Source: Bartonella birtlesii IBS 325
GTDB taxonomy: Bacteria > Pseudomonadota > Alphaproteobacteria > Rhizobiales > Rhizobiaceae
NCBI RefSeq assembly: GCF_000273375.1
Contig: NZ_CM001557.1
Location: 1,062,367 to 1,126,366 of the forward strand
Direction of reading: 5' to 3'
Length of the DNA stretch: 64,000 bases
Shown: one piece after another, positions 17,519-27,023 of the stretch
Position numbering within the stretch: position 1 is the first letter of the stretch
Layout of the letters: each line of letters starts with the position of its first letter
Position numbers and translations under genes: made by a program
Notes under the pieces: model-generated
Told to the model about the DNA's origin: nothing
Databases searched by the model: none
What the model saw: only the letters and a program-made list of their open reading frames with translations

Positions 17519-18301
17519 ATGAATGTTAAGAAAGATGATGTTGATGCTAATATAGCTCCACTTTTAGAACATTTAATTGAACTTCGTCAGCGAATTATTT
17601 CTGCTCTTATTGCATTTTTTATAGCTTTTTTTTTGTGCTTTTTGGTCAAAGATTATATCTTAAATTTTTTAATATGGCCTTATCAATGGGCAATGAAAAT
17701 ATCAGGTGGGAATCCTGAGAATATCCGTTTGCAATCAACACAAGTATGGGAAACTTTTTTAACAAAGATGAAACTTTCTGCTTTTGGGGCAGTTATTTTA
17801 TCTTTTCCTTATACGGCTTTTCAGTTTTATAGCTTTATCGCGCCAGGACTTTATAAAAATGAGCGTATGACTTTTTTGCCATTCCTTATAGGTGGACCGA
17901 TTTTATTTTGTCTTGGAGGCGCATTTGTTTATACTCTGCTAGCGCCAATAATACTTTGGTTTAGCTTGTCTCAGCAATTTCTTCCAGATGTTCACTTAAG
18001 AATAGAGTTTATCGTCCGTATTGCCGACTATTTAAACTTTATGACATCATTTATTTTAATTTTTGGTTTGATTTTTCAATTGCCTCTTGTAACCAGTCTT
18101 TTAACGAAGGTTGGACTTTTAACTTCTCATAGTTTAGTATCTAAGCGGAAGTGGGCTATCCTCATTTCTTTTATAGTTGCAGCGATAGTAACTCCATCAG
18201 ATTTTTTTACTATGTTTGCAGTGGCTTTACCAACGATAGCTCTTTACGAGATCTCAATTTTAATTGCTTACTGTATAGAAAAGAGAAAAAAATCCTCTTA
18301 A
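17519..18301 (+). CDS. tatC: Sec-independent translocase TatC
   Basis: TatC is the six-helix core of the twin-arginine signal-peptide receptor. The 260-residue product has the N-terminal HLIELRQRIISAL, and the conserved block ALSFPYTAFQFYSFIAPGLYKNER (split around residues 98-122) with the first periplasmic loop. ATPSDFFT is the late conserved loop. The length is standard. It overlaps the restored tatB frame by 4 bases. Confidence 0.94.
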   Translation: MNVKKDDVDANIAPLLEHLIELRQRIISALIAFFIAFFLCFLVKDYILNFLIWPYQWAMKISGGNPENIRLQSTQVWETFLTKMKLSAFGAVILSFPYTAFQFYSFIAPGLYKNERMTFLPFLIGGPILFCLGGAFVYTLLAPIILWFSLSQQFLPDVHLRIEFIVRIADYLNFMTSFILIFGLIFQLPLVTSLLTKVGLLTSHSLVSKRKWAILISFIVAAIVTPSDFFTMFAVALPTIALYEISILIAYCIEKRKKSS

Positions 18302-18329
18302 GAGGGGTTTATATCTTCTTTTAAGAGGA
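18293..18329. repeat. Inverted repeat between tatC and serS
   Basis: TCCTCTTAA (18293-18301) pairs with TTAAGAGGA (18321-18329), the first arm including the tatC stop codon. No T-run follows, so it is a weak terminator at best. It lies in the serS leader, 34 bases before the ATG. Confidence 0.4.
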
Positions 18330-18362
18330 AACAAATAGAAACGATGCAAATGAGGAATTTTG

Positions 18363-19640
18363 ATGCTTGATATTAAGTGGATTCGTGAACATCCTGAAAA
18401 ATTCGATAAAGCGCTGAAAAATAGAGGTATTGAACCGCAAGCAGAGAGATTAATAAAACTTGATCTTGAACGTCGGGTCCATGTAGCAGAAGTGCAATCG
18501 GCACAGGAGCGTCGCAATGCTGCTTCAAAAAAAATAGGACAAGCTTTAGCAACGTGTGATCAGAAAATAGCTGAAGATCTTAGAGCTGAAGTTGAAGAGA
18601 TTAAAGCCTTCCTTTCTTCTGCTACAGCGAAAGAAAAGCAGTTGACAGAAAGCATTGAGAAGGTTCTTTCAGCACTTCCGAATATTCCATTAGATGATGT
18701 TCCAAAAGGTAAAGATGAAAGCGATAATGTTGTTATTCGACATTTTGGTACCCTCCCAACATTTGATTTTATACCAAAGGAACATTTTGATCTTGGTCAA
18801 AATCTTAAACAAATGGATTTTGAGCGAGCGAGTCGTTTATCAGGAGCACGTTTTACAGTGCTTTCAGGAGCATTGGCACGGCTTGAACGCGCATTGGGTC
18901 AATTTATGCTGGATGTACATGTTGAGGAACACGGTTATACAGAAGTCTCAATACCTCTCCTTGTTCGTGATGAAATTGTTTACGGAGCAGCTCAGCTACC
19001 AAAATTTGCTGAAGACCTTTTTCGTACAACAGATGGTCGATGGCTTATTTCTACAGCAGAAGTGCCATTAACAAATTTAGTAAACAATGAAATTCTTGAA
19101 ATATCAGATTTACCATTGCGATTTTCTTCTTTAACACCTTGTTTTCGCTCAGAGGCGGGAGCTGCAGGCCGTGATACGCGCGGGATGTTGCGTCAGCACC
19201 AGTTTTGGAAGGTAGAAATGGTATCCATTACTACTGAAGAGCAATCTTTAATGGAACTAGAACGTATGACAGAATGTGCAGAAGATGTCTTGAAACGTCT
19301 TGATTTGCCTTTTCGCACGGTCATTCTTTCTACAGGCGATATGGGATTTGCTGCACGCAAAACCTATGACATTGAAGTTTGGCTTCCAGGCCAAGGATGT
19401 TATCGTGAAATTTCTAGCTGTTCAATTTGTGGAGATTTTCAAGGACGGCGCATGAATGCACGATATCGTAAAGAAGGTGATAAAACATTGCATTTTATTC
19501 ATAGTCTTAACGGCTCTGGTACGGCTGTTGGGCGTTGTCTTATTGCGATTCTTGAGAATTATCAGCAAGCTGATGGATCAATTATTGTTCCAGATGTTTT
19601 ACAACCTTATATGAAGGATATCCGTTGTATTACTGTCTAA
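18363..19640 (+). CDS. serS: Seryl-tRNA synthetase
   Basis: SerS charges tRNA-Ser and tRNA-Sec. The 425-residue class II enzyme has the N-terminal coiled-coil arm (about 30-100) for the tRNA variable arm and then the catalytic core. Motif 2 is visible as [21 protein letters not shown], with K and E of WKVEM; motif 3 ends in [20 protein letters not shown] chose the ATG at 18363 ([14 protein letters not shown]), with TGAGGA 8 bases upstream, over a TTG one codon earlier. Confidence 0.96.
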   Translation: MLDIKWIREHPEKFDKALKNRGIEPQAERLIKLDLERRVHVAEVQSAQERRNAASKKIGQALATCDQKIAEDLRAEVEEIKAFLSSATAKEKQLTESIEKVLSALPNIPLDDVPKGKDESDNVVIRHFGTLPTFDFIPKEHFDLGQNLKQMDFERASRLSGARFTVLSGALARLERALGQFMLDVHVEEHGYTEVSIPLLVRDEIVYGAAQLPKFAEDLFRTTDGRWLISTAEVPLTNLVNNEILEISDLPLRFSSLTPCFRSEAGAAGRDTRGMLRQHQFWKVEMVSITTEEQSLMELERMTECAEDVLKRLDLPFRTVILSTGDMGFAARKTYDIEVWLPGQGCYREISSCSICGDFQGRRMNARYRKEGDKTLHFIHSLNGSGTAVGRCLIAILENYQQADGSIIVPDVLQPYMKDIRCITV

Positions 19641-19774
19641 TTTATAAAGAGGAGAGAGGCGATATATGTTTATTGCTAAGTGATGGTGACGTATAAACAC
19701 AAGGTTTTGCCATTTTAAAAAAATGAATTGTATGCATAATAAGCGTACCACTTCATTGGAGAACGAATAACACT

Positions 19775-20434
19775 ATGGGGAAAAAGGGTATTTTGCGATT
19801 TCGTGAGGATTTGGCTGGCCTTGTGCTGAAAATGCGCAGCAAAGGAATTGATGATGTTCGCTTTTTTTCGGCATTTGAAAAAATTCCACGTCAACAGTTT
19901 GTTGCGTCTACTTGGTTCAACAGTGCTTATGATAATAAAGTTATTCCTATTGAGTGTGGTGAATATATTGAGCGTTTGGAAGAGCAGCTTTTGATTCTTT
20001 TTGCGTTATCGTTGAAAAAAAAGCATCGTGTTTTAGAGATTGGTACAGGATCTGGTTTTTGTACTGCCCTTATGGCATGTCTGAGTGATCGTGTGACAAC
20101 AATTGATCGTTATAAAACGCTTGTTGATTTGGCATGCCAGAAGTTTCAAACCTTAGGGCTTGAAAATATCACTGTACGACAGATTGATGGTAGCGGTGCG
20201 GTTACAGGTCTGGGATCATTTGATCGTATTCTTATTTGGCCGTCACGTTCTGATGAACCAAAAGAATTTTTAGATCTTTTAGCCGAAAATGGGATTCTCA
20301 TTCAAGCTATAGGACCTGATGAAGGGATACAAACGGTGACGCGCTATATGAAAACTGGCAGTCAGTTTGAGTGTTTAAAAATATTTCAGGTGCGCTATCA
20401 ACCTTTTATTAAAGGTATTGCAGAAATACTTTAA
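19775..20434 (+). CDS. pcm: Protein-L-isoaspartate O-methyltransferase
   Basis: Pcm methylates isoaspartyl residues to start repair of aged proteins. The 219-residue product has the SAM motif VLEIGTGSGFCTALMA, the conserved FVA near residue 40, and a C-terminal block ILIQAIGP where the family usually has a Gly-Gly-Arg-Leu-type loop. In rhizobia and enterobacteria surE is typically immediately upstream; here serS is. The nlpD-like gene follows, as in the classical surE-pcm-nlpD order. Confidence 0.88.
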   Translation: MGKKGILRFREDLAGLVLKMRSKGIDDVRFFSAFEKIPRQQFVASTWFNSAYDNKVIPIECGEYIERLEEQLLILFALSLKKKHRVLEIGTGSGFCTALMACLSDRVTTIDRYKTLVDLACQKFQTLGLENITVRQIDGSGAVTGLGSFDRILIWPSRSDEPKEFLDLLAENGILIQAIGPDEGIQTVTRYMKTGSQFECLKIFQVRYQPFIKGIAEIL

Positions 20435-20582
20435 TTTTTGAGATTAAGCTATGCTATTTTATGATAAATTCATTTTGATCTCATCATAAAGATATTTATG
20501 AATAAAATATCTTATTTTAACTCTTAAGTAATATTAAAAAGCTTTAATAGAGTGAGTTGAGTATTGGTGAGTGAGCAAAACT

Positions 20583-21758
20583 ATGTGTGTAAAAGTTTTG
20601 AGTAATATTTTTCGGCGTAAATTTCAGAAAATAGCTTTTCTAGCAATGATAACAATTTTTGCAGGGTGTAGTTCCGGTACACAGCGCTTTACGAATATTT
20701 TCTCTCATCATACGAAGTCACCGCATTCCAATGCATCTACGACTATGCCTGCAGATTCACAAATGTTATCATATGGTGGCGTGATACAAAGCACTGAATT
20801 GCCTCCTGTGGCTTCGAATGATGATTCATGGACGAACAATAACACTGCATATAATTCTTCACAACAAGATGGATCGCCGTCTCCTGATAGTCGTATTATG
20901 GGAACACCACCACGCAATCTTGGAACGCTTTCCCATTCACAAATGGATAATGCTCCTATTTTTCGGCGAAATTCTTATATTGTTCAAAGTGGAGATACAT
21001 TGTTAAGCATTGCACGGCAAATAGGAGTGAGTGTTGAAGCGTTAAAATTAGCAAATGGTATAGGCAATAATTCCATTTATATTGGCCAGGTACTTATGGT
21101 TCCCAAAAAGGGTTTACGAGCAACTTCAAATATTTATAATGATAATAGAAAGACATCAGTAAAAGAATCTTCATTTCCATCTCAAGTGACGTCTTCCACA
21201 AGTTACAAGAAGATTTCACCTGTATATAAAGCACCTGTAAAAACTCTTCCCCCTGCAAAGATAGACAGTTCAACTATTGAGAAGAATTCTTCTCGAAAGA
21301 TGAAACAATTAAATTATGAAACTGGTTTGTCAGATACTATTACGAATACGGATAATATTGTTACTCCGCAAGCCACGGGAATTTCTAAAATGCGTTGGCC
21401 AGTACGAGGGCGTTTATTGAGCCAGTTTGGACAGAAAAAAGGAACAGCAACTAATCGAGGAATAGACATTGCTGTGCCTGAAGGTTCGTCGGTAAAAGCA
21501 GCGGAAAATGGTGTCGTTATCTATGCGAGTGATGGGTTAAAAGAGCTTGGCAATGTTGTTATGATTCGACATGAAGACAATGTTATTACTATTTATGGAT
21601 GTAACAGTAAGCTTGTTGTTAACAAGGGACAAAGGATACGTCGTGGTGATGAGATCGCTAAATCCGGTGTTTCAGGAAATGTTAAAACGCCACGTGTTTA
21701 TTTTGAAGTACGTAAGAATTCGTTACCTGTCGATCCGATCAAATATTTAGAAAATTAA
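20583..21758 (+). CDS. nlpD: NlpD-like lipoprotein, LysM plus degenerate LytM (M23) domain
   Basis: A lipoprotein signal ends at a FAGC-SS lipobox, so it is probably anchored in the outer membrane. A LysM domain (about 135-178: YIVQSGDTLLSIARQIGVSV...GQVLMVP) binds peptidoglycan. The C-terminal M23 domain (about 275-391) has lost most zinc ligands: NRGIDIA in place of HxGxD, YGCNS where YAHLS is usual, and PRVYFEV for HLHFEV. Only the Asp is left. This matches NlpD/EnvC-type activators, which switch on amidases at the division septum and do not cut peptidoglycan themselves. Position after pcm also fits NlpD. A GTG at 20571 would add four residues. Confidence 0.85.
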   Translation: MCVKVLSNIFRRKFQKIAFLAMITIFAGCSSGTQRFTNIFSHHTKSPHSNASTTMPADSQMLSYGGVIQSTELPPVASNDDSWTNNNTAYNSSQQDGSPSPDSRIMGTPPRNLGTLSHSQMDNAPIFRRNSYIVQSGDTLLSIARQIGVSVEALKLANGIGNNSIYIGQVLMVPKKGLRATSNIYNDNRKTSVKESSFPSQVTSSTSYKKISPVYKAPVKTLPPAKIDSSTIEKNSSRKMKQLNYETGLSDTITNTDNIVTPQATGISKMRWPVRGRLLSQFGQKKGTATNRGIDIAVPEGSSVKAAENGVVIYASDGLKELGNVVMIRHEDNVITIYGCNSKLVVNKGQRIRRGDEIAKSGVSGNVKTPRVYFEVRKNSLPVDPIKYLEN

Positions 21759-22147
21759 TTTATAATGACTTTATTTTGACAATTTATAGTTTATTTGGAT
21801 TTCGAGCAAAACAATCAATTTTTTTGAATAAGAATGACTCAGTAGAAAAGATAATACATTTGAGAAGCGTTATCAGTGAAGTGTGTTGGAAGACGAAAAA
21901 ATTATTTTGTATCTTAATTTTTCTAGTGAATGCCAATGTTCATATTTATGGTATAAAAAGGAACATAAATCTGTCTTTTAAGGATTTATCTCCTTTCTAT
22001 AAAGCTATGATTATATTGTGTAGTTATTGCTTTGTACGAGAGCTTCTCTTTTTGTATGATAAATCCTCTGGAAAAGTTTTTTCTAAGCAAAAAGTTTATT
22101 TTAGTAGAGTAAAAAATACCTGAAGTTTAATCCGATAGGAGATAAAA
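21759..22147. other. Intergenic region nlpD/yajC with a weak open frame
   Basis: A frame of 115 codons runs from a TTG at 21776 to 22123, but it has no motif, no good ribosome site and an erratic Cys/Phe-rich composition. In related genomes a DUF815 ATPase gene commonly lies here; I see no Walker motif. I treat it as non-coding or a remnant. The yajC ribosome site is at about 22137-22142 (AGGAGA). Confidence 0.35.
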
Positions 22148-22600
22148 ATGTTTATTACGAACGCTTATGCTCAAGTTACAAGTGGTGTTTCCAATGGGAA
22201 TACACTTGTTGGCTTTGTTCCGTTAATTTTGATTTTTGTAATTATGTATTTTTTTATAATTCGCCCACAGCGCGCGCAAATGAAAAAGCGGCAAGAGATG
22301 CTTAACGCTGTACGCCGTGGTGATACAGTTATAACAGGTGGCGGTATTATTGGCAAAGTCACAAGAGTTTACGATGAAAGTGGTGAATTAGAGGTGGAAA
22401 TTAGTGATGATATTCGTGTTCGTGTTCTTCGCTCAACATTAGCTGATGTTCGTGTTAAAGGCGAGCCCATTTCAGAAAAAAAATCAAAACTTAATACTAA
22501 AACAAAAGTACCACAAAAATCTAAAACTACAACCAAGGGAAATATCAGTGCATCTAAAGATAAAGAAAAAAGAACTATATCAAAGGAAAAGGAATCTTAA
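22148..22600 (+). CDS. yajC: Preprotein translocase subunit YajC
   Basis: YajC is a one-helix inner-membrane protein associated with SecDF and SecYEG. The 150-residue product has an N-terminal membrane segment (PLILIFVIMYFFIIRPQRAQMKKR) with the invariant FFIIRPQ, followed by the small domain RRGDTVITGGGIIGKV and VRVLRSTLADV. A Lys/Ser-rich tail of about 40 residues extends it beyond the usual length. secD/secF, which normally follow, are absent here. Confidence 0.93.
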   Translation: MFITNAYAQVTSGVSNGNTLVGFVPLILIFVIMYFFIIRPQRAQMKKRQEMLNAVRRGDTVITGGGIIGKVTRVYDESGELEVEISDDIRVRVLRSTLADVRVKGEPISEKKSKLNTKTKVPQKSKTTTKGNISASKDKEKRTISKEKES

Positions 22601-23072
22601 AATATGATTGTAGTTTTTTGCGTTCTTTTACAACATATTTTTATAAAAATAGGTGTTTTTGTATAAAAAACATTGCATCGTAGAAGTGATTTCATACTAT
22701 AAATAATGGAGTGTTTTATTTATTTTTTGCAGAATATTTTAAAAAATATATATTTTGGAGTATCGCGACGAATTTTCTTATCCTTTAAATAATATCATTA
22801 TTTTGTATGATAGAAATTTCTAATTTTGAAACGAATAGACCGAGATAGTTTTTTTGAGATAGGTTTGTGTAAATAAAAATAGCATTTAACTTCAGCTTAC
22901 TATAAACTTTTTATATAATTGTTGTCTTGCTAAGGTAGTATTTTGTATAAAAGGTTTTGCATAAATATTGCTATACGGGTTATGGTTAATACATAAACGT
23001 CCAAACCCTTTTCTGATTTTTAGGGAGGAGAGAAAACGCAATTGAGTTTTCAAAAACAAAGGATGCTTATTG
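22601..23072. other. Intergenic region after yajC
   Basis: These 472 very AT-rich bases lie where secD/secF usually stand. I cannot recognise a SecDF remnant. Two self-complementary elements sit close to the yajC stop: a 16-base palindrome TATTTTTATAAAAATA (22636-22651) and a 7-bp-arm hairpin TGTTTTT/AAAAACA (22654-22672). They may together end yajC transcription. Confidence 0.45.
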
Positions 23073-23459
23073 ATGTTTCATGCAATTCAAATTCGTGAAG
23101 CGCATTTTCCGGGGCGTGCGCCTATTGATGCTTATGGAAATGGTGGTTTTCGTTTTGCTGATATGTCACACAAAGGTTCTATTATTTGTGTACCATCAGG
23201 AATTTATGGTATCGATATGATAGGTCCTATTCCGACTCAAGAGAATATATCTCGTGTTTTAGAAGAAGCGTCTGAAATTGAAGTTTTGCTCATAGGAACT
23301 GGAATTAAATTGTTGCAATTACCTGAAGAGTTACGGACACTTTTATGGGAAAAGCGTATTTCATCAGATACAATGAGTACGGGAGCAGCGGTGCGTACAT
23401 TTAATGTTTTATTGACTGAGAATCGAGCAGTTGCTGCATTATTGTCTGCCGTAGAATGA
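23073..23459 (+). CDS. Mth938-like domain protein (DUF498)
   Basis: A 128-residue member of the Mth938/NDUFAF3-like family. In mitochondria the relative NDUFAF3 helps assemble respiratory complex I; the bacterial role is not settled. Visible features: IDAYGNGGFRFADMSHKGSIICVPSGI and IEVLLIGTGIKLLQLP, then MSTGAAVRTFNVLLTENRAVAA. The ATG at 23073 is used. Its stop overlaps the next start as ATGA (23456-23459), so the two genes are coupled. The next gene resembles another complex I assembly factor, NDUFAF6. Confidence 0.85.
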   Translation: MFHAIQIREAHFPGRAPIDAYGNGGFRFADMSHKGSIICVPSGIYGIDMIGPIPTQENISRVLEEASEIEVLLIGTGIKLLQLPEELRTLLWEKRISSDTMSTGAAVRTFNVLLTENRAVAALLSAVE

Positions 23460-24316
23460 TTGATTCTCTTCCTTATTATCTTGATATTTTACGTGCTACA
23501 GATCGTGATCGCTATATATCGGTTTTATTTGCACCTAAAAAAAAGCGCAGAGCATTGGCGGCTCTTTATGCTTTTAATGTAGAAGTTTCTCGTGTTCGCG
23601 AAATTGTACACGATCCACTTATCGGTGAGATACGATTACGCTGGTGGTATAATTCTATCGCGCATAGTAAAATGCAAGAAAGTAAAAATAATCCGATTTT
23701 GAATGACTTGTTTTCCGCAATAACACTTTTTAATCTACCAAAGACAGCTTTTTTACGTTATTGCGATGCGCAGATTTTAGATCTTTATCATAATCCAATA
23801 GAAACACTTCATGATCTTGAGTTTTATTGGGATGAAACAGCGAGTATCATTTTACAGCTTTCTTGTCAGATATTAGATCCTGATGTAACACAAGATTTTA
23901 CAGATATCTGTAAACATGGGGGGATTGCTCAAGGATTAAGTGGTGTATTGCGTCTTTTATCATTCATGCAATCACGATACCAATATTATTTGCCTACTGA
24001 TATGCTAGAAGCTGTTGGAGTGGATAGGAAGGATTTGGAGTCTCATCGTATTAATAGTGAACAACAATGCCATATTATTGAAGCTATGCTCGCATTATCA
24101 CAAGACCATTATAGCAAATTTCACGAATGTACCAATATTCTGCCTAAAATGCTTAAGCCAGCATTTCTTCCATTAGCAATTATACCAGCATCCCTTCAAA
24201 AAGCACGACAGTTGGGGGCTGCAGTTTTTCAAGAAAGTGCAACTTTATCACTGCTTCACCGCTATTGGTTGATCACAAGGACAGCAATAGGCGGTAATTT
24301 CCCAAAGGTATTATAA
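23456..24316 (+). CDS. Squalene/phytoene synthase-like protein (NDUFAF6-like)
   Basis: This 286-residue protein has the trans-isoprenyl synthase fold: YISVLFAPKKKRRALAALYAFNVEVSRVREIV, then EIRLRWWYNSI, and a central region YWDETASIILQLSCQIL. The first Asp-rich catalytic motif of true phytoene synthases is replaced by ARG/VAL-type residues (EVSRVREIV), so terpene synthesis is unlikely. In alphaproteobacteria and mitochondria this subgroup is linked to complex I assembly. It overlaps the Mth938 gene by 4 bases, which supports a joint role; that is inference. Confidence 0.8.
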   Translation: MIDSLPYYLDILRATDRDRYISVLFAPKKKRRALAALYAFNVEVSRVREIVHDPLIGEIRLRWWYNSIAHSKMQESKNNPILNDLFSAITLFNLPKTAFLRYCDAQILDLYHNPIETLHDLEFYWDETASIILQLSCQILDPDVTQDFTDICKHGGIAQGLSGVLRLLSFMQSRYQYYLPTDMLEAVGVDRKDLESHRINSEQQCHIIEAMLALSQDHYSKFHECTNILPKMLKPAFLPLAIIPASLQKARQLGAAVFQESATLSLLHRYWLITRTAIGGNFPKVL

Positions 24317-24327
24317 GGATAAAAGAA

Positions 24328-24923
24328 TGTTATCTAAAAACAGCAGAATCAGTAAATCTGTTGACGGTCATCGTGTGTTATGGATTTAAATTTCTTTCTT
24401 ATTTAGCAGACACTGCAAGTAGAATGAATAAAGATGATCTTCAAACAATTAGACATTAGATTTATAAAGTTAAAGATGTTGTTTATTCCTTTCGCTAGTA
24501 TTCATTTTATTTAGATTGTATGTCAGTGGATGATATAGAGAACAATGTGAGAGCAAATTTATGAAATAGATCAATTAGTGTTTTCAGGAGATTGGGATTT
24601 TGATATGCAGTGCTTAAATATATTTGTTCACGTATTATTTCTTTTTTTTATGAGACAATACAAGGGATACATAAAAATCTGTAGTTGATGATAGGTATTG
24701 CATGTAAAAATTATAGAACTACAAATGGTCATCACTTGTTATGAAAATATTTGTAGAGTGATTTTTATAAATTATATTTTTATTACACAAAAAAACTCTT
24801 TCTAAAAATACATCTACTCTTTTTCTGCACATTTATGAGATTCCAGAAAATTCCGTTGTTGTTACAGAAGTTACGTATTCTGATATTACGGAAAAAGAAG
24901 TCTATTTTACTCCCAAAGAGTGA
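24328..24923 (+). pseudogene. Possible decayed gene(s), unidentified
   Basis: An AAGGATAAAAGA ribosome-like site precedes an ATG at 24328 that opens only about 20 codons. Overlapping in another frame is a coding-like run, LSYLADTASRMNKDDLQTIRH, interrupted by TAG, then IYKVKDVVYSFR, another TAG, and YSFYLDCMSVDDIENNV. Further on (24771-24923) is an open run without a start, ending IPENSVVVTEVTYSDITEKE and then VYFTPKE before the TGA. The residue mix looks protein-like but matches nothing I know. The region lies in a 660-base gap between two convergent genes. Confidence 0.3.
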
Positions 24924-24978
24924 AGAGGTTCTGAATAGAATTTCTTCACTTAAATATTAAAAATCATTTGCAACGTTT

Positions 24979-26868
24979 TTATTGAAGAACATTGAAGATT
25001 TGATGATAGTTCGTACTATTAATTTTCAAAGGATGTTCTTTATTAGCAGTTTGTAGTATTTCTAGCTTAATATCTTCTCTCATTATCATATCAATGTTGG
25101 TACGGATATCAGATGAAAGAGTCTGAGGTGTAATATCTTTAGGTATGGTTACAGTCTTTATTTGATAAACGATACGATTTGTTATAATCGGGCCTTTTAC
25201 TATACCGTAATGATCTTTAGGCACAGAAAATAATGCTTTAACACCTTCATCTCCAAGAATTTCAGATGAGTCTTGGCGTCGTAGGGCTGGTGTGGTTTGT
25301 TTTATGATACCAAGTGTATGAGCAAGAGAAATAAGGCTTTTTCCTTCATGGAGTTGTTTGAGAGTATTTTGGGCTTTTTCATCAAGAAGGCGTTGGACTT
25401 CTTCACTTTTCCATTGAGAAAGTGCATCTTTCTTAGCTTCTTCAAGTGTTCTATAGCGGGCAGGAATAATTTTATCTACCTTATACCAGAGGTATCCACC
25501 TGCTGGGAGAGAGAGGGGATCAAGATCGACTCCTTCGCTTGATTTATAAAGTGCATCCAGTAGAATATCTTTCTGGGGTAAATCTGTAAGTATTGCGCCC
25601 TCAATTGTTTTTCCTGTTTTATCAATGGTAATTGTACGCAAAGGTAACTTATATTGGTCAGCAAGCTCTTTAAGAGAAGCTCCCTCAAAACGTGCATTTT
25701 CGATTGCTGCATAATTATTACGTATAATGTCCACGGCACGATTTTGAGAGAGTGTTTGACGAATATTTTTTTCCACTTTTTCAAAGGGAATAGAAACCGA
25801 AGGTTCAATATATATTACGCGAATAATAACAGGACCTTGTATAGTATTGATTACAGTACTGGTTTGCCCTTGTTTAAGTTCAAAAACCTCAGACGCTAGA
25901 TGGCTAGGAAGTTCATTTTCTGTAAAAGGCCCTTTTTTTATATCATCGAGAGTTTTATTTTCAGCTTTAACCAGTGCATCAAAACTCAATCCATCGGCTA
26001 TTTTTTTTGCCGCATTATCGGCAGCTTCGCGTGTAGGGAATCGCAATTCTTCAATAGTACGTTTTTCAGGAGTTATAAAACGGGATATATTTTGTGTATA
26101 ATAAGCTCTTGTCTCATCTGCTGAAATATCTTCGGGTTTTATTATCTCAGCTGATGTCATAGATAATAAAGAAACAGTACGGTACTCCGGAGTACTAAAT
26201 TCATTTTTATGGATTTCAAACCATTTTTGCAATGTTTCTTGATCAGGATCAGAAATTGTTTCCTTCTCTTTTAGATTAATAACAAGATAATCAGCGATAC
26301 GAGTTTCTCCTTGATAAAGGGCGAGAGCTTTATAAAAGAAATCTGGTGCTTTCATTCCGGATATTGAAGCTGCAATGAGTTGATTCCGTTTCTCTTTTTG
26401 AGTGTAATAATCAAGGAAACTATTTTCGCTGAGATGTAAATGCTGAAGATAGTTACGAAATAAATTTTGATCAAAGACGCTGTTTGTTTGAAACATATTA
26501 TCAGCACTAAGAATACGTGCTACCGCGTCTTTTGAAAGACTAATTTTCATCTTACGCACCTGTTCATCAAACAGTATATTTTGTTGTAATTGATTGAAAA
26601 CAAAAGCAGGTATTTGATATTGCTGCATTTCATTTGGTGTAAACATTCGTCCAAGATGAGATGAGAGCGCTAAACGCGCGCTTTGATCAGTGAGTGCAAG
26701 ACGATAGTCATCAACAGTTATCGTGGATTTTCCAGAAGTAATAAGATCTCTTTCACTCTTTATGTGTAATTGTGGTATCCCCCACAAAAGAATGAAGCAC
26801 AAGAGCAAAATAGCAAGGCAAATTCTGAAAAGCCAAAAATTTGTAGCATTTCTTATGATGTCAAGCAT
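24979..26868 (-). CDS. ppiD: Periplasmic folding chaperone / peptidyl-prolyl isomerase D
   Basis: PpiD is anchored in the inner membrane and helps newly exported proteins fold. The 629-residue product has one N-terminal membrane segment (about 12-32), a SurA-like N-terminal chaperone region (about 45-180), a parvulin-type domain near 240-370 (EELRFPTREAADNAAKKI, then VINTIQGPVIIRV), and a second SurA-like region to the end. Length matches PpiD. It is divergent from tpiA, the usual arrangement in rhizobia. Confidence 0.92.
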   Translation of the reverse strand: MLDIIRNATNFWLFRICLAILLLCFILLWGIPQLHIKSERDLITSGKSTITVDDYRLALTDQSARLALSSHLGRMFTPNEMQQYQIPAFVFNQLQQNILFDEQVRKMKISLSKDAVARILSADNMFQTNSVFDQNLFRNYLQHLHLSENSFLDYYTQKEKRNQLIAASISGMKAPDFFYKALALYQGETRIADYLVINLKEKETISDPDQETLQKWFEIHKNEFSTPEYRTVSLLSMTSAEIIKPEDISADETRAYYTQNISRFITPEKRTIEELRFPTREAADNAAKKIADGLSFDALVKAENKTLDDIKKGPFTENELPSHLASEVFELKQGQTSTVINTIQGPVIIRVIYIEPSVSIPFEKVEKNIRQTLSQNRAVDIIRNNYAAIENARFEGASLKELADQYKLPLRTITIDKTGKTIEGAILTDLPQKDILLDALYKSSEGVDLDPLSLPAGGYLWYKVDKIIPARYRTLEEAKKDALSQWKSEEVQRLLDEKAQNTLKQLHEGKSLISLAHTLGIIKQTTPALRRQDSSEILGDEGVKALFSVPKDHYGIVKGPIITNRIVYQIKTVTIPKDITPQTLSSDIRTNIDMIMREDIKLEILQTANKEHPLKINSTNYHQIFNVLQ

Positions 26869-27023
26869 CGTTCAATTCCATATTTTAGCATGAGTTGTTA
26901 TCAAAATAATAACAGAATTTGCAATAAAGATAAGAAAGATGCAAGCTTAAAGACTTGCTTTCGTTTTATAATTTGATACCTAAAGGACAAATAACGTGTT
27001 GTGATAGCTTTTGAGGTGAAAAT

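Noticed and set aside
21776..22123. 115-codon frame from a TTG before yajC
   Set aside because: No motif, poor start, and erratic composition; a DUF815 gene expected here in relatives is not recognisable in it.
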